36,544 nt of DNA from Vitrella brassicaformis (lineage: Eukaryota > Sar > Vitrellaceae): the NCBI GenBank assembly GCA_001179505.1, contig CDMY01000651.1:1-36544 (forward strand). The letters run 5' to 3'. Positions 20,563 through 30,766 of the stretch are shown here, piece by piece. Under the pieces are notes generated by a model, which was given only the letters and a program-made list of their open reading frames with translations, was not told where the DNA came from and made no database searches. Each line of letters begins with the position of its first letter. The first letter of the stretch is position 1. A program made the translations under genes and the position numbers.

Positions 20563-21556
20563 TGCGAAGCTGCAAGGGTGATTGCAGGCGAAGAAGAGTC
20601 AACAAAGGCTGTTGAGCGGCTTCAATAGTCACAGCCAGTGACAGTCAGCCATAGGCGAGGGCTTCTAGTCCTCCGATGAGCCTTCAAAACTTTAGAGCGA
20701 GAAGGAATCGACGATGATTGGCTCAATATGGCTTGCACTGAAAGCGACCTCAGTCTCTGAGATGGCCCGGTGTGTTGAATGATGTCTCACTTTGCGTCAT
20801 CATCTGCAGCTGCTGACCTCTGGAGCCATACTCGTGAGAGGCGCAATCGACAACTTGAGACCATCAGAATACTGAGAGAACTCACTATTACATATGCTCG
20901 GTCACACGATGTCGAGAGCTAAAAAAGAAAGTACATCCGGATGCTAAAGGAAGGCCTCCGAAAGGGGACACTTCTCTTCAGAAGTGTCTTTCATACAGTT
21001 CCTTTACTCCTTATTGCGCAGAGGACCGTACATATCAACCATCTACATACCAGCTGGACCGCTGAAGGCACATGCAGTGAGGTCAAAAAGGGATATGCTA
21101 TGAGGACCAAGAAAGCACAAATACAAATATGAGCAAAGCAATCTTCTCACTGCAAGAAAGAGCCCACTACGGGCGGCTACTCTCCAGTATCGCATACGAA
21201 CCGACCGATGCAGAAGGCAGACACCATCGCACGCTCAGCCATGCAAACAGAAACGTGCACGTGCTCGAAAAAGACAGATGCGACCCACCAGAGGGGCCGC
21301 GACATATACATACACACCATACATACATGCATGTCTATCCCTCCCTCCCACCACAGCACACATGGAACACACATGCTCGAAAAAGACAGGTGCGGCCCGC
21401 TAGACATAGACTGCAACGCCGACACACATACATATTGTTACGAAAGTGTCATGGTGTGGATGTCCTCTCTCTGGCGACGGTCAAACTCACACGCGAAGCA
21501 TACCAGCCATCCACACGTGCAGCCAAACACACCAAACAACCAACTGATCTCAGCCA

Positions 21557-21594
<38 letters not shown>

Positions 21595-22978
21595 CCACAC
21601 ACATGCTTTCGTGCCGTCCGCTCTGAGTGAGTGTCCCGTGTTCCTCTGACTGATGTGCGGGTGTGGATGTATTGTCTGCCTCAGTATGTGATCGGCGAGG
21701 GGACGGACCTTATGGCGGATACGTAGGCACACACTGGGAGGCTAGAGAGACAACACAGACGGACAGACAGGCAGATCTCAGACAGATATGCGTGCATGTA
21801 TTCCCCATAAGACATGACCCCAAAAGCATCCCAAGACATGCATCCGGCCAGTCGGAAGGAGAGGAGTGGAGTAGGTCAGCACCAGGGTGAGTCCTGGAAG
21901 GACGAGAAGACACGCGGACTCAGAGAGAGAGCGAGATCTGGCTGAGCGAAGAGGACGCTAGAAGGGCAGCTAGCTGTCGTACGAGTACTCGTGTCGCCTC
22001 GCTGCGGACTCACCGGGAGGGTGATCAGCTCCGAGAGGGAGATCAGCAGGACGACGCACTCGTTCTCCACCATCACTCACATGCGCACTCCACCATCACT
22101 CTGCGGCTCCAAGGGCGGCTTGGGAAGACGCCCTGCCGAAAGGAAGCGGTCGGAACGACCGAAGACCGTGCCGAAGCAACAGATCTCAAGAGAATGACTC
22201 AAGTCATATCGGAAGCGAACAATAACGAATCATATATGAAACGCAACGGGCACTAACTCGCTCGGCCAACTTCTCCCGTCTTACGCCCCCAAGCCCACGC
22301 ATGCATTTAGAAAACCAACTACAGCCTCATCAGAAGCCCACGCATGCATGCACTGCAGGCTTTCTAGCGCTCTTATTCGCTGCCTCCCCTGTGCCCATCT
22401 ACGGCTTGTCGTCCTGCTTACACACGACTACTATCCTTCAGCCTGTCATCCATCCATCAGCATCAGCATCAGATCCATCCGTCTATCCGTTCATCCACGG
22501 GCTGCATCCTCTCCATCAGCACACGGTCCACGGCATCCAATCCATCCGTCCATCACATCCAGACACACACGTCCACACTTCCAGTTATCTGAGCCGAGCG
22601 CCTTCATCAGGGTCACAGGCAGGGGCGAAGGGCATCGTGAGCACTTCGCAACAAGTGGGGTGGTGCACCTCTTTTGGACATCAAAAACAATGAGATAAGT
22701 GAACACACATTCTAACACCATCGGTCATTGCATGATGTGCTCATTACATCTCAACAGGGTGAGACGCCGTAGGATGAAGCACAAGAGTCCAGGAAGACTG
22801 AGCGGCAGCTAATGGAGAAAGGCCGGCAATAGGATAGGCGCTTTCTGTGTGGTGTTCCAGTCAGTTTGTGTGTCTATAGCTACATGACTTCAGTCGTTTT
22901 GCCACTGCACCATCACACATTCACCGCATCACCTTAGTGACCACGATGTGGTTTCGTGTAGCAATATATTGATGTTGA
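20563..22978. other. gene-poor region
   Basis: I see no gene here. Frames are short, lack domains and change strand without splice support. The stretch holds a GA microsatellite (21560-21590), CA/TG-rich tracts around 21300-21500, and ATCC/CATC-rich sequence around 22440-22570. Confidence 0.45.
21560..21590. repeat. GA dinucleotide microsatellite
   Basis: About fifteen uninterrupted AG dinucleotides following CCAACC. Confidence 0.97.
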
Positions 22979-22998
22979 GCGCTTGAGATCTCAAGCGC
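22979..22998. other. perfect 20-bp palindrome
   Basis: GCGCTTGAGATCTCAAGCGC is its own reverse complement over all 20 bases, with no spacer. The flanking bases do not extend the symmetry. Confidence 0.9.
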
Positions 22999-23059
22999 GT
23001 GCGACACCTACAAAGATACGCCTGTGTCTGCGCATACAGTCGCATCGCACTATGTACAT

Positions 23060-23480
23060 CAAATGTATACACGAGGCCCCCCAACACACCGCCATATACC
23101 TGCGCGAACACGGAAACAGAAATGGCCATGATAATCATGACAATGTCGGCGATAAGGATGATATGTTTTTGAACATCAGCGTCTCATTTATTGTCTTTTT
23201 CCGGCTGCCTCGTTGGCCGATCCCTTAGATGTGGGCGGGCGGTGTGTGCGACGATGGCCCCCTGACTGCCACTCGACTTGTAGTCCTCATTGCGGAAGAT
23301 GATGTCTGCTGAGCGCACAGAGACATGCATGACTGGATAACGTGTGAAGAGAGCGTACCAGTAGGATGGGCGTCCGTATAATGTGTACGTATTGACTGTT
23401 CCATACTCATGCGTCCACTTGCATGTGTCTCTCGTAAGTGTGGTCGACTTGCCTGGCTGCCTGTGCGGCTGGCTGTGAGA
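23060..23480 (-). CDS. possible small membrane protein gene
   Basis: Tentative. One minus-strand stretch (about 23480 to 23230) reads like protein: KWTHEYGTVNTYTLYGRPSY, then WYALFTRYPVMHVSVRSADI and FRNEDYKSSGS. Downstream, near 23190-23115, a strongly hydrophobic stretch (HIILIADIVMIIMAISVSVF) ends in AQ followed by a GTATAT donor. I could not prove the splice that joins them or find the start or end, and I recognise no family. Confidence 0.3.
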
Positions 23481-23794
23481 TACATACATGCACACAGGTT
23501 GACACACAGCCAGACAGACAGCCAACTAAGGGCCCATATGGATGTACCTGTATACATGCGCTCAGCCACATATACGCACCACCAACCCAGCAAGCCAACC
23601 ATACAGGCACATATGCACGTCAGACGTGTGATAGCTGTGATCTATCTGGTGTCCATATGTTCTACACTACACCACAAACCCACATGGGACCACATTCCCA
23701 GGCCTATGTGCTTGGCTCCCAACCGAGAAACCCATGTCGTGACACGCACCAGACATGCTTCACTCACACGGAAAACCCGCCCCGACTGAAGAAG

Positions 23795-26246
23795 CTAAGC
23801 CACTGTCCCTTCCCCACCCGCCTCGTCCTTCCCCTCCGCCAGCCATTCGAAGGGACAGGTCTGCGCAAGGGACAGACCGATAACCTCTTGAATGGAGGCA
23901 CGTGATGGCACCACGCCGATATCTTCGTCTCCAGCACGCAGCGGTTGGTCCAATCGTTCGATTTTCACCTCCTGACCCTGATCACCGCGCAGCCAGATGG
24001 CACGGACGTAGACCTTCACAGGCTTGCCCGCACCGCTGTCGAGAAAGGAGGCCAGGACACCCCCAGGCCCACCCCCCTTTGGCGCCACCGATGCGAGCGC
24101 TTCAGACACACTGCGCTTGATGATGGCGACGGAGTCTTTGTCAGGGCCCGTCGGTCCCTCCTTGCATTGGCCGCCGTATATCGTCGTCAAGCGCCCTCTC
24201 TCGGTCACAAAGACGAAGAAGTCGAAGCCAAGGAAGCTTGAGTACTTCGGCTTGACGAAATAAGACACGCGGGGCTCTCCTGCAAGTCTCGGGTCCATCT
24301 TGTCGTAGAAGATGGTGATGAGATCCTTCAGCGTTTTTGGCTCGCTTGATTGAATGACGCCCCCAAACTTGCATCCATCATTGACTGCAGCAGGGACCAA
24401 CTGGGCTGCCGCGCTGCTCAGGGCTGCTTCTGCCTCTCCGATGGCCACCAAGTGACTGTGGAGGAGTCGGAGCAGCACCCCTGCGCCGGCAACGCCCTCC
24501 CATCTTCTGCCGGACCCCCTCTCATCGAGTAGCTGGTTCAGGAGCGTGGGAATCACCCTCAAACCAGCGGCAAATCCTTCGCCGAGCGCCGACTTGACCT
24601 CATGGGACTCCCCCAACTCCTTACACGCCAGGCCCAGATAGCACGGCGGCCACGTACACGAATCGCCGAAGACGTCCAGGAAGCGCGACCAGGTCCCGAG
24701 TTTGTCCAGAAGCTGGCCGTCGCCCTCAATGGCTGTTCGAATGACGTTTTGGGCAAGCGCCGCATCAAGACGAGGGACTTTCATTTTTCTGAAGGGCCGT
24801 CGCACGTTGTCTGGCTTGGGCGGCTCTTCCGAGTACATGAGCGTCAGCAACCCAGGCGCCCGCCCAGTCCAAGAGACGATACCAGCGTGTGTGTCTGGGC
24901 AGAGGCCGCTCTCGGTCACATCGGAGATTCTCTCCACCCTCGGAATTTGCGGTTTGTAGACGTCGCGGCCGCTGAGGTTCCAGTAGTAGCTCTCGAGACG
25001 GTTCCCTAGTGTGGCGATGTGGCTCGAAAACACGAAGTAACGCTGCCGCTTGTCGACAAAGTGCTCGGTCAGAAAGTCAGCCACCTCCTTTGCCAATGGC
25101 TCTTCCTTGAACTCAGTGTCTGCGGGGATGCGCTGGTTAAGTTCGTCAGCGAAGAGGACCAGAGAGTGGCTGCCGAGCCACTCCTGGATTGTCCTGCGGC
25201 TGACCGAGACGTTCTCCACCCAGTCGCTGAAGGTGACTTGGGCTGCAGGCTTTCCCAGAGCCTGTGCCACCTTGTCGAGAGCCTCCGGTGTTGCAGTGGC
25301 CCAGGCTATTCGCAACGCGATGGACTGCAGCGGGCTGCGGGCGGATAGCTCGAAGTCGGTGGGCTTCGTCCCCTCGTTGAACCTGCAGAACGATAGATCG
25401 CCACAGACAACAAGAAACATCTCACCATTGCTGGCTGTACACCAGCCTCTGTCTGTCTCTCTGTCTCTCTGTCTGTCTGCTTCTACATACGTGACAAATA
25501 GGGCAGGGATGTCCTTTTTCTGGAGCCCCAGGGCGATCTGCTTCATCAGTCGGGTCTTGCCACCACGCGAAAAACGAGTGACAACCATCGGCGGCACACG
25601 GATGGCACGGTCCTCGTCGCGCGCTTCATAGTGCCCGACAAGCTCTTGCGAGATCTTGTCGAGTCGCCCTTGGCCGATGTACGGCTGTTGCTGGCCGAGG
25701 TCGAGAGCGACGCTTGGCGCGAGTCGGAGGCCACGATCGATGGGCTCGGTGAGCCTGTCGACACTGATCAAGTCGCCAGCCTCGATCTCCACATCATTCT
25801 TGCCGCGGACGCCCAGCGGTGCAACGACGGCATCTGTACACAGACCCACACACAGACAAACAGACAGACAGACACTACTTGAATGAGTGCTTGCCCGCCT
25901 CGTCCTCTCTCGCTGGCTGGCTCGCTCCATCCCATCCAGCTAGCTAAGGAGGTGTACCTACGGGCAACTGGCCGCTCGTGGCAGTTCCTTCACTCATCAG
26001 CACCAGCCTCGTGGCTGTCTTGAGCCGCCTCACTCGTCGCCAGGCAACAGCGCTGCGGTCGCGCTGGTTCGCGTTGATGTGGGTCGGGATGGTGCGGTGT
26101 AGGAATGCCATAGATGCCGGCACCGTCCTCTCAGCCACGCAGCACAACAGCCATCCTCCCAGCACAATGAGGAAGTACAAGACAGCCATCATCCAGCGGG
26201 GAAGCGACACTGAGGATGGGTCATGCATGAGCTGGGCGTGCCCATA
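23795..26246 (-). CDS. Crinkler/RHS-like P-loop NTPase with membrane anchor
   Basis: Three exons join in phase: 26246-25958, 25833-25491 and 25382-23795, TAG at 23795-23797. ATG at 26228 is the first in the 5' exon, but an acceptor just upstream suggests an earlier exon (a hydrophobic candidate lies at 26369-26520, phase unproven). The N-terminus has a transmembrane helix (WMMAVLYFLIVLGGWLLCCV). Then come a Walker A-like loop, VTRFSRGGKTRLM (around 25560), a Walker B strand SLVLFADELN (around 25150), and RYFVFSSH (around 25040). Near the C-terminus FFVFV and YGGQCKEG (around 24165) resemble the QxK motif of restriction-endonuclease-fold nucleases. This order of NTPase and possible nuclease is that of Crinkler/retrotransposon-hot-spot proteins, large families in protists linked to effectors or to element conflict. 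Lengths agree. The nuclease call is weaker than the NTPase call; function and substrate are unknown. Confidence 0.65.
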
Positions 26247-26749
26247 CTGCAGTCAAACAGGAACACAAACAGGCACATACAAGATATCAACTACATGACT
26301 GAGAATCACAAACAGGCACATTCACCGTGATGCAATCAACCAACGTCATACTGGATGGCCTCACTCACCACGGATCTGCCACAGATTCACCTACGATGAC
26401 ACTCAACCCCACAGAGGGCAGGAACACAAGCTTCAGTCGGCCCGTGCGTGCACGAGGAGATAGATGGCCGGCTGGCCAGAGCAGCTTCACCAGCTGGCCG
26501 ACTCAATCACCGGAACCAAGCTTTTCGCTGCTTCACGCGCACGTTCGTGGTTGACACGTCTGAAACACGCACAGACACACAATGCATACACTTTCAGTCA
26601 GAGATGCCGAATCTCTGTTTTCACACCTGTTCTCGCGCTGAAGCACTCAAGCCACAGGTCCACACCTGCGCACTCGCTTTCTCGACTTCTTGCACCTTTC
26701 TCACTCGCTCGCGCTCGCTTAGGGGTTTAACGAGACTCCTGTCCCTAAC
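26247..26749. other. upstream region of the NTPase gene
   Basis: On the minus strand 26520-26369 holds an open, hydrophobic stretch (LKLVFLPSVGLSVIVGESVA) followed by a GTGAGTG donor, a possible 5' exon of the NTPase gene, but its phase does not match the next acceptor. The rest shows no gene. Confidence 0.35.
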
Positions 26750-27197
26750 GCGTGAATGCAACAGGGCCTGACGTTCTTGCTGTGGCTCGCCCAGTGGGCA
26801 AGGAGCGTGCGATCAGGGTGGTTCGTTACTATCCGTTTTTTTCTCTGTTCGCTTCCAAGCTATATAGCTTGACACACTGAAGCAAGGCCAGTCAGTGAGG
26901 TTGGTTGGGAGAGATTCCCTTCCGTAGAAGCGCTCACCGCGCCCATTGGCTTTACTCACTGATGCGCTGACTCTGACTGCCTCGTGAATGATGGTTGGGA
27001 ACGTGCTTGAGATCGGAAGAGCCACCTCGAGATCTGCTGGAGCACACGCAACGTGACGGCAATGACGTCTTGACGTGTCCAAGCAGAACCGCATCGGAAT
27101 CAGCTACAGAAAAGCTGCACTCGGCTTATACCGCTTCTGTGTCGGGGTCCGAGTTGAGGAGGGAGGCGGTGCCTCTCGTGCGTCTGTGACGGTGAAG
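26750..27197. repeat. 445-bp direct repeat, copy 1
   Basis: Shares roughly 95 percent identity with 27617-28060 in the same orientation. A minus-strand frame of 80-90 codons is kept in both copies (for example ADLEVALPIS, GRGERFYGRESLPTNLTDWP), which could be coding or simply inherited. It could be a long terminal repeat of an element, but no matching TG/CA ends or target duplication are evident. Confidence 0.85.
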
Positions 27198-27616
27198 AGC
27201 GGAGATGGTGGGCATGATGGACTACGACCTGGTGATGTGGACGTGCTGACGACGACGGGCTGCTCACTATATGTTACTCTTTCCCGTTCCCTCTACCTTC
27301 CTGCCTTGCTGTGTCGGGATGGGCACGACAAGGAGCAGCTCGAGATAACAGTGAGAGACCGGCACGTCAGGACTGAAGAAGCAGAGACGAGAAGTGGAGA
27401 AGATGCAGAAACGAGAAGAGAAGCGTGTCTATCTTTTCACGACATGATGGCTGACTATCTCTGTGCATCACAGTGAATGGATGGGGATGGGAGAGGTTGT
27501 TCGTTGGTGTTGAGAAGACAGACAGAAGGCACCCATCTGGGGAATAACGTGTGCCTGATTGGCTTGTCGGCTAGCATCGACTCACTATCTCTCTCATCTT
27601 TGCTTGCTTGCTGTGT
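27198..27616. other. spacer between direct repeats
   Basis: Unique 420-bp sequence. A plus-strand frame continues from the repeat through 27476 with Arg/Glu-rich residues (VRTEEAETRSGEDAETRR). I recognise no domain. Confidence 0.35.
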
Positions 27617-28060
27617 GCGTGAATGTAACTTGGCCTGACGTTTTTGCTGTGGCTCGCCCAGTGGGCAAGAAGCGTGCAATCAGGATTCGTTACTATCCGT
27701 TTTTTCTCTGTTCGCTTCCAAGCTATATGGCTTGACACACTGAAGCAAGGCCAGTCAGTGAGGTTGGTTGGGAGAGATTCCCTTCCGTAGAAGCGCTCAC
27801 CGCGCCCATTAGCTTTACTCACTGATGCGCTGACTCTGACTGCCTCGTGAATGATGGTTGGGAGCGTGCTTGAGATCGGAAGAGCCACCTCGAGATCTGC
27901 TGAAGCACACGCAACGTGACGGCAATGACGTCTTGACATGTAGAAGCAGAACCGCATCGGAATCAGCTACAGAAAAGCTGCACTCGGCTTATACCGCTTC
28001 TGTGTCGGGGTCCGAGTTGAGGAGGGAGGCGGTGCCTCTCGTGCATCTGTGACGGTGAAG
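27617..28060. repeat. 445-bp direct repeat, copy 2
   Basis: Second copy. Its right end coincides with the point where the copia polyprotein fragment stops, so the repeat and the truncated element share a breakpoint. Confidence 0.85.
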
Positions 28061-30513
28061 TGAGTCTTGCCCCAGCACGAAAAGAACTTGGTCAGTTCCT
28101 TGCACGCATAGGCAATGAGGTGGTCTCGTGATTGCGCTGTACAGCAGGCTTCCAACCAGCTCTCTGTACGGCAACTCACGTGCGGCCTCTGCCTCTGCTT
28201 CTGTTCGAGGGCCCATTTCTGAGCTCAAACGCACACCTGGTGGCAATGGCGTCATGGCTGGGTTGGCTCGCTCCATTCGGAACTTGGTGAGCAGGCTAGA
28301 GATATATTCGGAACTTGGTGAGCAGGCTAGAGATATATTTCTCTTGTGAGAGTGTCATCTCTCCCTTCTCTTTGTCGTATTTGACTTCGATGCCTACGAA
28401 GGTGTCGACTTCGCCCAGGTCCTTGACGGCAAATCGTTGGCCGATTTCCTCCAAGAACCAATCGAGGTCAGCATCGCACCCAGCATAGACAATGTCATCG
28501 ACAACCACACCCAGCCATAGCTGTCGTGTCTTGTGTGTGAAGATGCAGGGATCAGCGACGAGTGGCTCGAAGCCCATGGCTCTCAGCGACTGCACCAGCA
28601 GCTGATTCCATGCTCTCGGCGCTTCCCTCAGCCCATACAGGGCCTTCCGCAGTCTGATGACATGCCCAGGCTTCTCGTATCCCTCTGGGCGCTCCATGTA
28701 CACAGGAGTGTCCAGTGGCGCGTTGAGGAAAGCGGTGCGTCCAGCTGACGCATCGACCACCCCTTCTTCAATACAGCCGCCAGAAAGGTACGGACAGCCT
28801 GCCCAGACATCGTGGGTGCATACGTCTCTTCGTCAGGTCTCAGCCTCTGTTGGAAGCCTTTGGCGACCAATCGCGCCTTCTTCCTGTCGGGCTTCTGTTT
28901 GAAGACCCATTTGGCCTGGATCACTCGTCCATCCGCCTCCTCACGTAAGACATACTCAAACACACCCAGGTCATGCATGGCTTGATGCTCTTTGTCCATT
29001 GCCTCTATCCAGCCCTCACATTCAGGCCCTTCGCGGGCTTCCTGACATGTTTTAGGCTCATAGACGGTGTCAGCCATCGGTCCTGCCTTGACGCTGAATG
29101 CATTCACAAACAGGTCAGGTAAACCACCCGCATGGCCACGTGAGCGTCTCCTGCCAGCACTTCTCTGTCTCGACTGCTGTGTGAACAGGTGCGACCAGTC
29201 TGGTGGTGCGTCAGAGGTCCTTCCCGCATTGCACATGCATCGTGAGGACTTCACTGCCAGGCAGTGGCAGCCCTTGCCTCCCCTCTTCGCGTCCATCCGG
29301 TCCCCTCCTGTCTTCTTATCCCCACACAGACGTACGACAACCGGTCCATTCGCCACACCGACCTGCACAGCACGGACATCGAATAGATGGTCCTCGTACA
29401 AGCGTCGTGGTATCGTTCTCTCGCGTCCAGAGCGCCGTGGTGGAGGGACTGGTGGTGCTCGTCGGTCGAAAGCCATCTCGCCCTCATCGATCGGCATGAG
29501 TTCCATTTCTGCATCGCTCGGCTGGGGTCGGCTGCTGGGCCTGATGCCGGTTCGGCATCCATCCCATCCACCATGTGGTCGTGCTATGGGTTGGTGGCTC
29601 TCGGCTGCCCATCCATTTGGACGTCGCCTGACCCACTCGGCCCATCGAACGGTTCAGCCCCGCCTGCCTGCACATGGCCTTGCTGATCGAGGTGACCCAT
29701 CTCCTCCAGCTCATCGGGCTCGACATCTCTTATCTCGGGCTTTTCGGCAACAATCGGGTCGCTCTCAGGATTGACTATCACATCCCCTCTTCGAGCCGAT
29801 TGGTGCGCTAAGTCAGCCAGTCCATCCCCTCTTTGCGCATGGTCGTCGACAAGCTCAGGGCGGGCCTGCAGAGGTCCACCGAGTCGATGGGTGGCTTCCC
29901 AGCTGGCCGGCACGAGCCGTCGATGCCAAGTGCGCTTCTCGAGGAAACGAACATCACGCGAGATGATGACGCGTCTTGTTTTGGGGTTCCACATGCGATA
30001 GGCGTCCTTGGTGCGACCATCGTAGCCTATCAGCAGCATGGGAACTGCCCTGGCCGCAAATTTGTGTGCTCTGAAGGGCTTCCGCACATGGACGAAGCCA
30101 AGACAGCCCCACACACGCACATGGCCCAGGTAGGGCCGGCGGGCATGCCACATCTCATATGGCGTTTTGTCCTCTGAGAGGCTCTCTGTTGGCATTCTGT
30201 TCCTCAGATATGCCGCTGTGTCGATGGCGAACGGCCAGAAGGCCTCGGTGATGCCATGACGAAGGAGTAGGGCGGTCCCTTTCTCCAAGAGTGTGCGGTT
30301 CATCCGCTCGGCGACACCATTCTCTCGAGGTGTGTAAGGCGCACTAAACTGACGTTTGATGCCCCTATCAATACACTCTTGCTCAAACGAACCAGCAGAG
30401 AGCTCTTGAGCCCAATCTGGTCTGATAGTCTCAGGTGTCTTGCCCCATTCGCCGCACAGCCGCCGCAATGCAGCTGCCGATTCATCTCGGGTCCTGAGCA
30501 TGTACACCGCCAC
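28061..30513 (-). mobile_element. Ty1/copia pol fragment (integrase plus reverse transcriptase), truncated at both ends
   Basis: Minus-strand coding debris of a copia-type retrotransposon in the usual integrase-then-RT order. Integrase (30513 to about 29900) shows FSAPYTPRENGVAERMNRTL, the conserved GVAERMNRTL signature, and a GYDG/YRMWNP region; the first catalytic Asp and zinc-binding head are missing. RT (29100 to 28340) shows AMDKEHQAM, QAKWVFKQKPDRKKARLVAKG, VYMERPEGY, the LYGLREAPRAWNQ motif and the catalytic Asp pair in VVVDDIVYAG. RNase H is cut off just after PYRELVGSLLYSAITRP. Frame breaks occur near 29580, near 28735 (one base missing within the QLD-AFLN motif) and at a 31-bp duplication. 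No LTRs are visible, so the element is dead in this copy. Confidence 0.85.
28276..28337. repeat. 31-bp tandem duplication in the copia fragment
   Basis: Two perfect copies (28276-28306 and 28307-28337) starting TTCGGAACTTGGTGAGCAGG. The length is not a multiple of three, so it breaks the reading frame after the YISSLLTKFRI residues. Confidence 0.95.
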
Positions 30514-30521
30514 CATATATA

Positions 30522-30712
30522 ATCTCCCTCTCCATGGATGTCTGTGTAGTTGTCGGGTCCCCTGCCGATCGAGTTGGGTGGCTGGAAGTCCATGGAGGTC
30601 CTTGATTTGGACAATAACAACTTCAGCGGCCCCATACCAGCAGAGCTGGCAGCAGAGCTGGGACAACTGTCTAAGCTACGGCAACTGAGCCTCGCAGACA
30701 ACAGGGTAGATA
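30522..30712 (+). repeat. duplicated LRR exon, copy 1
   Basis: Holds the end of an intron and a 156-nt phase-0 exon (30550-30705) coding two plant-type leucine-rich repeats: SGPLPIELGGWKSMEVLDLD, NNNFSGPIPAELAAELGQL, SKLRQLSLADN. Such repeats bind other proteins and are common in receptors. A near-copy follows 245 bp downstream. The copia fragment ends about 10 bp before it, so the upstream part of this gene is gone or far away. Confidence 0.8.
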
Positions 30713-30766
30713 CCGACGCACACTCATACCGACACACAGACATCAATGACTGAATCCATACATATG

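Noticed and set aside
27010-27022. 13-base match to a common sequencing adapter start (also at 27873-27885)
   Set aside because: Both copies of a diverged direct repeat carry it, and the following bases do not continue as adapter, so it is genomic sequence.
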